6,707 bases of DNA from an uncultured Phascolarctobacterium sp. GTDB taxonomy: Bacteria; Bacillota; Negativicutes; Acidaminococcales; Acidaminococcaceae. The notes under the pieces are model-generated. The model was given only the letters and a program-made list of their open reading frames with translations, searched no databases and had not been told where the DNA came from. Of this stretch, positions 1 to 5,501 are shown in pieces; the first letter of the stretch is position 1; the number at the start of each line of letters is the position of its first letter. Both the position numbers and the translations under genes were made by a program. Where the stretch lies: NCBI GenBank assembly GCA_946002345.1, contig CAMFZA010000092.1:1-6707 (forward strand), in the 5' to 3' direction.

Positions 1-6
1 TGTATA

Positions 7-35
7 GTATTAAATCCCCATCTATGGACTGTCAA
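7..35 (-). promoter_or_regulatory. Possible promoter downstream of dhaL, reading out of the window
   Basis: On the minus strand a perfect TTGACA (positions 30-35) is followed after 17 bases by TAATAC (7-12), a weak -10; TACTAT (4-9) is an alternative with a longer spacer. It lies in the 81 non-coding bases after dhaL and would drive a gene beyond the left edge. The -35 is good and the -10 poor, so this is tentative. Confidence 0.25.
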
Positions 36-81
36 GAAGACATTAGCTGTGCGACGGGACCGCCACCCAGCAGCTGGTGCT

Positions 82-702
82 TTATTGGCAGGCCTCCGCC
101 ATTTTGGTAAACAATAGCGCCATAGAAACGGCCCCAGGATCCTTGGTCCCCAAGCTGCGCTCGCCCACATTCTTGGCTCTACCAAAGCGTGCCACCATCT
201 GTGTGGTTGCTTCAGCGCCCTTATTGGCAGCCTCGGCCATAGCGGCAAAAATAGCCTTTACATCCCCATCGCAGGCTATACCTGCATCCAGGGCCGGATA
301 AAGAGCATCCACCATGGTTTTATCCCCCTGCTTAGCCTTAGAGATATCCATAAAGTCCTCCTTGGCCTGCTCCAGCATTTTGTGAATTCCTGCAGCATCC
401 AGCTCAGCTACACCATCATCAATGCCTTCGGCAAAGCCACCGAAAACAGTACCCCACAGGGGACCGGCGCTACCGCCATTGACACCCATAAAGGCCATGG
501 ACAAATCATCCAACAGCTCCTTCATATCGGCACTGGTGTCCGCCTCCACCTGAGCCTTCATGGCATCCGCCATACGGCCAATGGTCAGGCCGTGGTCACC
601 GTCACCAGCAACGCTATCCAACTCACACAGGGGAAGCACATTCTCCTTCAATGTTACAGCAGCTGCCAAAAGCATTTTTTTCAACAAATCTAAAGTCAGC
701 AT
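82..702 (-). CDS. dhaL: Dihydroxyacetone kinase subunit DhaL (ADP-binding subunit, DAK2 domain)
   Basis: In PTS-dependent dihydroxyacetone kinases, DhaL holds a tightly bound ADP that is rephosphorylated by DhaM and gives its phosphate to dihydroxyacetone held covalently on DhaK, in the cytoplasm. The 206 residues match the usual length (about 210) and form one all-helical DAK2 domain. Visible motifs are D29 and GDGDHG at 33-38 (D34, D36 and H37 are the expected Mg-ADP ligands), NGGSAGPLWG at 75-84, GDKTM at 126-130, and GRAKNVGERSLGTKDPGA at 174-191. All key residues are present, so it should be active. The start is preceded by AGGGTG five bases upstream, an imperfect ribosome binding site. 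No dhaK or dhaM is adjacent: 81 non-coding bases follow and 202 precede, with the peptidase terminator upstream. DhaL relatives also serve other ketose kinases such as erythrulose kinase, so the substrate is not certain. Confidence 0.93.
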   Translation of the reverse strand: MLTLDLLKKMLLAAAVTLKENVLPLCELDSVAGDGDHGLTIGRMADAMKAQVEADTSADMKELLDDLSMAFMGVNGGSAGPLWGTVFGGFAEGIDDGVAELDAAGIHKMLEQAKEDFMDISKAKQGDKTMVDALYPALDAGIACDGDVKAIFAAMAEAANKGAEATTQMVARFGRAKNVGERSLGTKDPGAVSMALLFTKMAEACQ

Positions 703-861
703 GCTATCACCCTACCTTTCCGCACTTAAGCATTCATTTTTGTAAAGCTTGCACCCATCAACAGAAGTGCTTTGGCGAAATTTTCTATTATCAGGCCAGC
801 TTTTACGATATATACGCTATGATAATTCTCCAATATGGTCTACTATTCCTGCCACTTTTGC
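703..861. other. dhaL upstream region
   Basis: This non-coding stretch separates dhaL from the peptidase terminator. dhaL must be transcribed from here if that terminator works. I found no convincing sigma-70 pair on the minus strand (only weak TATATA and GATAAT elements without a good -35), and no TGGCAC-N5-TTGC sigma-54 promoter. An activator-dependent promoter would fit a poor -35, but that is inference. Confidence 0.4.
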
Positions 862-899
862 AAAAAAAATTACTGCCAGATCCTTGTGCTCTGACAGTA
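862..899 (-). terminator. Rho-independent terminator of the M23 peptidase gene
   Basis: On the minus strand, TACTGTCAGA (890-899) pairs with TCTGGCAGTA (871-880) around a nine-base loop; the only non-Watson-Crick pair is a G-U. A run of eight T (862-869) follows one base after the stem. It begins six bases past the peptidase stop codon, a textbook arrangement. Confidence 0.9.
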
Positions 900-904
900 G
901 CGTT

Positions 905-1954
905 TTAAATATAACTTAAAGGATTGGTGTGCTTACCATTTTTTAAGACTTCAAAATGGAGATGGGGGCCGGTGCTGTAGCCACTGGAGCCCACATAGCC
1001 AATAATCTGACCCTTTTTCACATAGGCACCTGCACTAACCGCCAAGCTGCTCATATGGGCATAGGCAGTAGTGAGGCCTTTGTCTTGGCTTATGAGAATA
1101 TTACGAGCATTGCCAGCATACCTACCGGATTGCTGTACATAACCGGAGGCTGCAGCGTATACGGGAGCTCCGTAATAATTAGCAATATCAATGCCGGAAT
1201 GCCAGGTGTAATCATAGCCTCCAAAAGGATTGGAGCGACCACCAAAATAAGAGGTAATTTCCCCACCGGCAGTGGGCCACTGGCTGGGAGTCACTTCACG
1301 GCGATAGTTTTCGCTTTCAATAGCGCTCAAGAGGTTTTCTAAATCAGCCTTCTTAGCCTTGGCCACATTGTCAATGTTCTTTTCCTGCTCCAGCATATAG
1401 CCCATGGGACTGCTATCTCCCAAGGCAGGTCCACCCTTACCAGCGAATTCTGCCACATCAGTTTTGGGTGGCAAAGCGGTACCACTCTTAGCCATTTCCT
1501 GACGTACCTTATCCTCCAGCTGAGCCAAATAAGCCAACTGCTTTTGATTCTTTTCAGCCATCTTTTGCAGCTCCTGAATAGTACGCTCTTGGGCAGCCTT
1601 GGTAGCCTTGTATTCAGCCAGCTCCTGCTTTTGGTTTTCATTTTGAATGGCAAAGTGCGCCAAAACGCCAATAGTAACGGACACTACAACCAAAAAAGCG
1701 GCCACACCGCTAAAGGCATATTTTAAATGAGTCTTCTTCACATTAGTTTTGGCAATGTGGGAGCCATCGGCCGGAATCAGCCAAAAGGTAAAGTGAGAAT
1801 TGGTATGCCAGGTCTTTTTGCATACAGCGTAACGATAGTTCATACTTTGGGACAAAGCCAAGGCATGGGCATCCAAACGCTGCCGCAAGCTTTGCAGTTT
1901 TTGAGTGGACAAACGTATAATTAATTTAATTTGTTCAAGAAACTTTTCCAGCAT
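905..1954 (-). CDS. Membrane-anchored M23 (LytM-type) murein endopeptidase
   Basis: Predicted zinc peptidase of family M23, which cleaves peptide cross-bridges of peptidoglycan. The 349 residues divide into a basic cytoplasmic N-terminus (1-78, containing an FTFWLIP stretch typical of Firmicute M23 proteins with this architecture), one membrane segment (about 79-102), a Gln/Lys/Glu-rich coiled coil (about 104-156), a linker, and the catalytic domain (about 226-349). Expected zinc ligands are H252 and D256 in HSGID and H333 in HLHF; H300 (AHM) and H331 are the other active-site histidines. All are present, so it is probably enzymatically active rather than a LytM-type regulator. The topology puts the peptidase outside the cytoplasmic membrane, in the periplasm if the cell is diderm. 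The ATG at 1954 is chosen because AAGGAGA lies six bases upstream; an ATG at 1984 adds ten residues but lacks such a site. It has its own promoter and terminator, so it is monocistronic. The exact substrate is unknown. Confidence 0.92.
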   Translation of the reverse strand: MLEKFLEQIKLIIRLSTQKLQSLRQRLDAHALALSQSMNYRYAVCKKTWHTNSHFTFWLIPADGSHIAKTNVKKTHLKYAFSGVAAFLVVVSVTIGVLAHFAIQNENQKQELAEYKATKAAQERTIQELQKMAEKNQKQLAYLAQLEDKVRQEMAKSGTALPPKTDVAEFAGKGGPALGDSSPMGYMLEQEKNIDNVAKAKKADLENLLSAIESENYRREVTPSQWPTAGGEITSYFGGRSNPFGGYDYTWHSGIDIANYYGAPVYAAASGYVQQSGRYAGNARNILISQDKGLTTAYAHMSSLAVSAGAYVKKGQIIGYVGSSGYSTGPHLHFEVLKNGKHTNPLSYI

Positions 1955-1960
1955 CACTAC

Positions 1961-1967
1961 TCTCCTT
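1961..1967 (-). promoter_or_regulatory. Ribosome binding site fixing the peptidase start
   Basis: AAGGAGA on the minus strand, six bases before the ATG at 1954. It overlaps the coding part of the longer alternative ORF starting at 1984 and therefore favours the shorter protein. Confidence 0.85.
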
Positions 1968-2038
1968 AACAGTAAAACCCACAACTCTATCTACTTGAAG
2001 CCCCATTTTAGGCCTTAGATTCAGCAAAAAGCACTATT

Positions 2039-2067
2039 ATTATAATACTTTTCTTCATTTTAGTCAA
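2039..2067 (-). promoter_or_regulatory. Sigma-70/SigA promoter of the M23 peptidase gene
   Basis: Minus-strand TTGACT (2062-2067, five of six matches to consensus), a 17-base spacer, and a perfect TATAAT (2039-2044). Transcription should start near 2032, giving a leader of roughly 78 bases. This is the best promoter in the window and suggests housekeeping expression. Confidence 0.85.
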
Positions 2068-2162
2068 AAACTTTTTCTTATACAAGAACTGCCCATCAGC
2101 TTCTAGATTGCTACAACGACTAAATTTATCTGCAAAAATTATAGTTCTACTAAAGCAAAGAA

Positions 2163-2194
2163 ATAACCGCGAGCAAAAAATGTCTCGCGGTTAT
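2163..2194 (-). terminator. Terminator after the AAA+ regulator gene
   Basis: A perfect 11-bp stem (2163-2173 with 2184-2194; core AACCGCGAG/CTCGCGGTT) around a ten-base loop. On the minus strand the stem leads into TTTCTTTG, a broken T-rich tail, about 30 bases after the regulator stop. It is oriented to stop transcription between the regulator and the peptidase promoter. Confidence 0.75.
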
Positions 2195-2224
2195 ATTTTA
2201 ATTATCAAAGACTTGCTGGAAAAA

Positions 2225-4105
2225 CTACTCGTTTTTCGGGCCTAAGCCATATTTTTTCAGGTAGCGGTACAAGGTTACACGACTCACATCCAGCATGGTG
2301 GCCAGCTTACTGATATTGCCACCGGCAGATTTCCAAGCCGCAATAAAGGCCTCCTTATCATATTTCCAGGAGCGCTCCAGTGTCTTGTCGCCGGGCAGCT
2401 TAATATTTTCCGCTTCGATAATGCTGCCGGGAGTGTGGAAAAAGGCCTGTTCAATAACGCCCTGCAGCTGCTTAATGTTACCGGGCCAGCTGCAATTTAA
2501 CAGCAGGGTAACAGCCTCGGGGGACAAGCGTTTTTGGGGCAGGTTGTGCTGAGCACTCATCTCCACCAAAATATGACCGGCAATAACCTCAATATCCTTC
2601 ACACGCTCTCTGAGAGGGGGCACTCTCATAGTGGTATCCAGCACCAGCTCATACAGCTTGCGACTGAAAAGTCCCTTGTCCGCCAAGCGCTTTAAATTGG
2701 AGTCACAGGCTGCAATAACCCGCACATCAAAGTAGCGGGGCTTGCCGCCCTTTTTCAGGGGAGGCAAACCATGGATTAAGGCCTCGGCCAGCTCATCGCC
2801 CATTTCCAAGGGCAGCTTTTCTATCTCATCCAGGAAAAGGGTGCCGCCAATAGCCAACTCCAGCTTGCCTGCAGATTGTTGGTCCCCATCATTGGCCCCA
2901 AAGAATTCTGTCTCCAGCTCCTTTAAGGAGTCATTGCGACACTTCACCGCAATCAGGGGAGCAGCCGCTCTAGCGCTGGCCTGATGAATACCATGGGCCA
3001 AACGCTGCTTGCCGGTGCCGGGCTCACCCTGCAGCAAAATATTGTGGTCCGTGCGGGCCACTCGACTAGCCTTGTGCTGCAAGGCCAAGAACTCGCTGGT
3101 TTCGCCCACCATGCTGTACAGGCTGTAGCGACTGCTGTAGCCAGTGGCGTGAGCGATGGTGGTTTTCAAATCCTCGATGGACATGGACAGCACCAAAGCG
3201 CTTTCCACCTCGCTGCCCACCTTGATAGGCATAACGGTGGTAATATCCTCATAGGTTCTATCCTGGGTAATCCAAGTGATTTCCCGACGCTGAGTAGGGG
3301 TTCCCTTTAAAGCCTTCTTAATGGGAATATGCTCATAGTTCAGGAAAACATCCTTCAGGCTTACTTTATTATCCAAACGCTTGCTCCCGTTTTGGTTGCA
3401 ATACTTAATTTCCCCATCCTTACCCAGCCAATACACGGTCACCGGCAATTGGTCCATCATAATGCGGTTAATGGTCCAGGACTCCAGCATGGCCATATGC
3501 TGCTCGATGGAATATTTCATAGTCAAGAGCAGACTCAACAGCAAATCGTAGGGCAAATCGTTCTGATCCATGGAAAAGAAGGTAATGATATAACGAATCT
3601 TGCCATTAATGCAAATGGGGGCACTGCAGGCATCACCGTTATGACTATCCTTGATCCACATTTCGGGACCAAACATCAAAAAGGGCACATTGTGCTCACG
3701 GGCCACGCTGATGCTGGAGGTTCCCACATCCTCCTCCAAAACCCGCATGCCTTGAATATCCTCGATAATGCGTTGGAAAAAGGGCATGGCATAATTCTTA
3801 ATGACGTAACCATTTTCATCAATCAGGAGCATGCTCAAATTATGAATATTGAAATGCTGCTTGCTTTGCTCGTATAGACCATCCACATATTTGACAATGA
3901 ACTCATGGGTCCTTTGGTGCTCAGCAATTTCCTCACGATTCATCTTATTGATTTTAGGCATGGTTTCGTGGGGCAAATTCAATGCCCGACAGCGCAGCCA
4001 ACTTTCAGCTACCCACGGATGCACGTTGGGGTCCACTATCCCCTCTTCCATAAACTTCTTGTAGTAAGAAGCTAGCTTTTCTTTGTTGCGTCTTTCACGA
4101 ATCAT
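2225..4105 (-). CDS. AcoR/DhaR-type AAA+ transcriptional activator lacking the GAFTGA motif
   Basis: Enhancer-binding-protein-like regulator of 626 residues. Regions: an N-terminal GAF-like sensor of the AcoR/DhaR type (about 30-205, beginning PWVAESWLRCRAL), a PAS-like segment (about 212-312), an AAA+ domain (about 330-560), and a Fis-type helix-turn-helix (about 584-620, SRVTLYRYLKKYGL). Walker A is GEPGTGK (360-366), Walker B GGTLFLDE (420-427), sensor I lies near 461-471, PPLRER at 496-501, and sensor II SWPGN at 539-543, so ATP binding and hydrolysis look possible. The expected sigma-54 loop between FFG (401-403) and GKLELA (413-418) reads ANDGDQQSA: GAFTGA is absent and the loop is about five residues short. 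E. coli DhaR lacks it too (from memory) and works with sigma-70. GGAGGG seven bases before the ATG supports the start. The ligand and targets are unknown; dhaL, about 1.5 kb downstream, is a candidate. Confidence 0.88.
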   Translation of the reverse strand: MIRERRNKEKLASYYKKFMEEGIVDPNVHPWVAESWLRCRALNLPHETMPKINKMNREEIAEHQRTHEFIVKYVDGLYEQSKQHFNIHNLSMLLIDENGYVIKNYAMPFFQRIIEDIQGMRVLEEDVGTSSISVAREHNVPFLMFGPEMWIKDSHNGDACSAPICINGKIRYIITFFSMDQNDLPYDLLLSLLLTMKYSIEQHMAMLESWTINRIMMDQLPVTVYWLGKDGEIKYCNQNGSKRLDNKVSLKDVFLNYEHIPIKKALKGTPTQRREITWITQDRTYEDITTVMPIKVGSEVESALVLSMSIEDLKTTIAHATGYSSRYSLYSMVGETSEFLALQHKASRVARTDHNILLQGEPGTGKQRLAHGIHQASARAAAPLIAVKCRNDSLKELETEFFGANDGDQQSAGKLELAIGGTLFLDEIEKLPLEMGDELAEALIHGLPPLKKGGKPRYFDVRVIAACDSNLKRLADKGLFSRKLYELVLDTTMRVPPLRERVKDIEVIAGHILVEMSAQHNLPQKRLSPEAVTLLLNCSWPGNIKQLQGVIEQAFFHTPGSIIEAENIKLPGDKTLERSWKYDKEAFIAAWKSAGGNISKLATMLDVSRVTLYRYLKKYGLGPKNE

Positions 4106-4112
4106 GAATAAA

Positions 4113-4118
4113 CCCTCC
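4113..4118 (-). promoter_or_regulatory. Ribosome binding site of the AAA+ regulator
   Basis: GGAGGG on the minus strand, seven bases before the ATG at 4105; strong match to the anti-Shine-Dalgarno sequence. Confidence 0.8.
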
Positions 4119-4121
4119 CCC

Positions 4122-4135
4122 GCTGCCTTGGCAGC
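4122..4135. promoter_or_regulatory. Palindrome GCTGCC-TT-GGCAGC before the regulator ribosome binding site
   Basis: Perfect six-bp arms with a two-base centre, just upstream of the regulator's GGAGGG. A two-base loop is too tight for an RNA hairpin closing fully, so a protein-binding site (possibly autoregulation) is the simplest reading, but this is unproven. Confidence 0.35.
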
Positions 4136-4157
4136 TATTTCAACCCTTTATCCTTTT

Positions 4158-4175
4158 GGGTAACCTTTTTTACCC
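4158..4175. repeat. Dyad GGGTAA-N6-TTACCC in the regulator leader
   Basis: Six-bp arms (4158-4163 and 4170-4175) around cctttt, flanked by T4 and A4 runs that can extend the stem past a small bulge. It lies between the radical SAM gene and the regulator. I found no convincing sigma-70 or sigma-54 promoter nearby, so it may be an operator or an RNA stem in a read-through transcript. Confidence 0.35.
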
Positions 4176-4200
4176 CTAAAATTGCTACGAACATGCTTTT

Positions 4201-4219
4201 CTATCGCGTTTTGCGATAG
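4201..4219 (-). terminator. Stem-loop after the radical SAM gene, without a T-tract
   Basis: A perfect seven-bp stem, CTATCGC (4201-4207) and GCGATAG (4213-4219), five-base loop, starting five bases after the radical SAM stop codon. On the minus strand it is followed by AAAAGC rather than T residues, so it may stabilise the 3' end or leak into the regulator gene rather than terminate well. Confidence 0.45.
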
Positions 4220-4224
4220 GAAGG

Positions 4225-5124
4225 TCAATATTCTGTATTATTATATACGTCCCAGGTTTTCAGCTTACTTAAAGCTTGCACGCTAGCCTCCACCTGACGC
4301 AGCAAACGTTCCTTTTCCTTGGGCAGCGTTGCTGCCAGCTGCACATAGTTAGATACATGGTTACTGCGGAACAAGCAATGCTTATCCGCCGGCAAATCAA
4401 TATGCTCCAGCATCAGCTTTAGCTCCTGCATCAGTCCTGCCGGGGACAAAGGATTAAACTGTCCGGCCTCGAACTGGTCCAAAAGCTCGCTACCACGATA
4501 GAGCATCAAGCACAGAGCGCTCAAATGAGTGGGCTGAATAATATTGATGGCCTTGGCCGTTGCCAAAGCATGGCGAGCACTGCCCTCCACCCCTGCCAGA
4601 CCCAAAATCACCATCAGGGATAGCTTCATACCGCTGGCAGTCACTCTGCGACCTGCTTCAATTGCTTCTTCCGCATTGACGCCCTTATTTACAGCCTTAA
4701 GGGTAGCGTCGTCACCGGTCTCCATGCCGTAATACAAAAGCTGCAGGCCTGCCTCCTTCAGCTGGCGCAGCTCCTCCTCGCTCTTGCGCAGGATATCCTT
4801 GGGGGCCGCGTAGCTGGCCACCCGTTGCAGCTTGGGAAATTGCTCCCTTAAAGCCTGCAAAATTTTGAGCAGCTTGGCTGTTGGCAGCACTAGGGCATCA
4901 CCATCGGCCAAAAAGACCCGGCGCACCTTATCCTTGCCATAATAGGCAGCCATAGCAATTTGCCTGGAAATTTCCTCATCCTTTAATATTTGAAAGGGTA
5001 CCCCACGATACATATTGCAATAAGTGCACTTATTGTGAGCGCAGCCCCTGGTTACTCGCAAAATAAAGCTTCTTGCCTCACTGGGAGGACGAAATACTGG
5101 TGTGTCATAGGAATCAAAAAACAT
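4225..5124 (-). CDS. Radical SAM protein of unknown substrate (B12-independent COG1032-like)
   Basis: A 299-residue radical SAM enzyme, expected to bind a [4Fe-4S] cluster and cleave S-adenosylmethionine to a 5'-deoxyadenosyl radical in the cytoplasm. The cluster cysteines are C28, C33 and C36 in TRGCAHNKCTYCNMYRG, spaced Cx4Cx2C rather than the classical Cx3Cx2C. Further family-type features are FLADGDAL (71-78), the SAM-binding-like YYGMETGDDATLKAVNKGV (131-149) and the glycine-bearing strand SLMVILGLAG (169-178). There is no cobalamin-binding domain and little room for an auxiliary-cluster domain. The start at 5124 is preceded by GTGAGG five bases upstream and fits where conserved sequence begins (FDSYDTPVFRPPSEA); a start at 5175 would add a hydrophobic 17-residue extension with no good ribosome site. 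The substrate cannot be told from the sequence or the neighbours, which are a regulator downstream and divergent tcdA. Confidence 0.88.
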   Translation of the reverse strand: MFFDSYDTPVFRPPSEARSFILRVTRGCAHNKCTYCNMYRGVPFQILKDEEISRQIAMAAYYGKDKVRRVFLADGDALVLPTAKLLKILQALREQFPKLQRVASYAAPKDILRKSEEELRQLKEAGLQLLYYGMETGDDATLKAVNKGVNAEEAIEAGRRVTASGMKLSLMVILGLAGVEGSARHALATAKAINIIQPTHLSALCLMLYRGSELLDQFEAGQFNPLSPAGLMQELKLMLEHIDLPADKHCLFRSNHVSNYVQLAATLPKEKERLLRQVEASVQALSKLKTWDVYNNTEY

Positions 5125-5129
5125 ATTAA

Positions 5130-5135
5130 CCTCAC
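5130..5135 (-). promoter_or_regulatory. Ribosome binding site fixing the radical SAM start
   Basis: GTGAGG on the minus strand, five bases before the ATG at 5124. Its position within the longer alternative ORF argues against the start at 5175. Confidence 0.75.
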
Positions 5136-5208
5136 TTACAAAAAAAACAACAATAAAATACAACAACAAAAACAATACATAGCGCCAGTATAATGCAGCC
5201 AGCTTTTC

Positions 5209-5228
5209 ACAGTGTCGCGACTAACTGT
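5209..5228. repeat. Nested dyad ACAGT-N10-ACTGT with GTCGCGAC core
   Basis: Five-bp arms (5209-5213, 5224-5228) enclose the perfect eight-bp palindrome GTCGCGAC (5214-5221). ACAGTGT recurs at 5245-5251. It would lie in the leader of the radical SAM transcript; operator or RNA stem are both possible. Confidence 0.35.
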
Positions 5229-5246
5229 AAAGGAAAATCGGCTGAC

Positions 5247-5266
5247 AGTGTTTACTATAGAACACT
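5247..5266. promoter_or_regulatory. Dyad AGTGTT-N8-AACACT at the likely radical SAM transcription start
   Basis: Six-bp arms (5247-5252, 5261-5266) around TACTATAG. The tandem minus-strand TATAAT boxes end at 5271, so transcription would begin within or next to this dyad, a typical repressor-site position. Confidence 0.35.
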
Positions 5267-5270
5267 TTTA

Positions 5271-5304
5271 ATTATATTATACCTTATTTTTCGCAATTTG
5301 TAAC
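5271..5304 (-). promoter_or_regulatory. Probable promoter of the radical SAM gene
   Basis: Two overlapping minus-strand TATAAT boxes (5276-5281 and 5271-5276). With the upstream one, GTTACA (four of six) sits 17 bases away at 5299-5304. The leader would be about 145 bases, which is long. The -10 is excellent, the -35 mediocre. Confidence 0.5.
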
Positions 5305-5320
5305 GTGCTTCTGAAAACTT

Positions 5321-5340
5321 TTTGTAAACAATTTTACAAA
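5321..5340. promoter_or_regulatory. Perfect dyad TTTGTAAA-CAAT-TTTACAAA, Rex-like architecture
   Basis: Eight-bp perfect arms with a four-base spacer. The inner 18 bp, TTGTAAA-N4-TTTACAA, has the layout of the clostridial Rex redox-repressor site (TTGTTAA-N4-TTAACAA) but differs at one position per arm. It lies about 40 bases upstream of the radical SAM -10 and about 100 upstream of the tcdA -10. The binding factor is not known. Confidence 0.45.
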
Positions 5341-5438
5341 GCTTTAGGGAACCAGCTTCAGAGTGTAAAACTATGGCCGCCCACCAACTAAACTTTTTGC
5401 AGAAAATCTCCTGCTGCCACCACTTTTGCGGCTTAACA

Positions 5439-5447
5439 TGCTATAAT
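5439..5447 (+). promoter_or_regulatory. Extended -10 promoter of tcdA
   Basis: TGC-TATAAT: a perfect -10 box (5442-5447) with the TGn extension at 5439-5441. No good -35 lies 16-18 bases upstream, as is common for extended -10 promoters. Expected start near 5454 and a leader of about 48 bases. Confidence 0.7.
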
Positions 5448-5486
5448 AGAAAGCGAGAGTTATTGTTTTTCATGTTGGAGATTATT

Positions 5487-5493
5487 AAAGGAG
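5487..5493 (+). promoter_or_regulatory. Ribosome binding site fixing the tcdA start
   Basis: AAAGGAG eight bases before the ATG at 5502; it lies downstream of the predicted promoter, whereas the in-frame ATG at 5373 lies upstream of it. Confidence 0.85.
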
Positions 5494-5501
5494 AAAAATA
5501 T

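Larger units (their letters stand above)
5125..5501. other. Divergent intergenic region between the radical SAM gene and tcdA
   Basis: These 377 bases hold no gene I can support. They contain promoter candidates for both flanking genes, three 20-bp dyads (5209-5228, 5247-5266, 5321-5340) and an A-rich tract (about 5139-5175) that becomes a T-rich leader just ahead of the radical SAM ribosome site. The upstream part of the tcdA reading frame (from 5373) is open but has no ribosome site and does not resemble the family. Confidence 0.7.

Noticed and set aside
703..861. Sigma-54 promoter upstream of dhaL
   Set aside because: TGGCAG and TGGCCT occur on the minus strand but without GC at the -12 position; the regulator also lacks GAFTGA.
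956..1342. 128-codon plus-strand ORF opposite the M23 catalytic domain
   Set aside because: Antisense of a conserved catalytic domain; no family resemblance.
1339..1671. 110-codon ORF in another frame on the same strand as the peptidase
   Set aside because: Arginine/tryptophan/lysine-rich composition typical of a frame-shifted reading of the coiled-coil region.
1955..1984. Ten-residue extension of the M23 peptidase from 1984
   Set aside because: AAGGAGA at 1961-1967 with correct spacing marks the ATG at 1954; no comparable site precedes 1984.
3329..3877. 182-codon plus-strand ORF opposite the AAA+ regulator
   Set aside because: Shadow of a well-supported regulator gene on the other strand; no recognisable domain and no ribosome site.
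5125..5175. Hydrophobic 17-residue N-terminal extension of the radical SAM protein, resembling a signal or membrane segment
   Set aside because: The family is cytosolic, the sequence is translated A-rich leader DNA, and GTGAGG sits before the ATG at 5124.
5189..5194. Plus-strand TATAAT as a second tcdA promoter
   Set aside because: No suitable -35 and more than 300 bases from the start codon; it lies inside the radical SAM leader.
5321..5340. GlnR/TnrA box or CcpA cre site
   Set aside because: The spacing between TGTAA and TTACA is six, not seven, bases for GlnR/TnrA, and the central CG expected in cre sites is missing.
5373..5501. 43-residue N-terminal extension of tcdA from the ATG at 5373
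   Set aside because: It lies upstream of the extended -10 promoter, has no ribosome site, is unlike the family N-terminus, and a strong AAAGGAG precedes the ATG at 5502.
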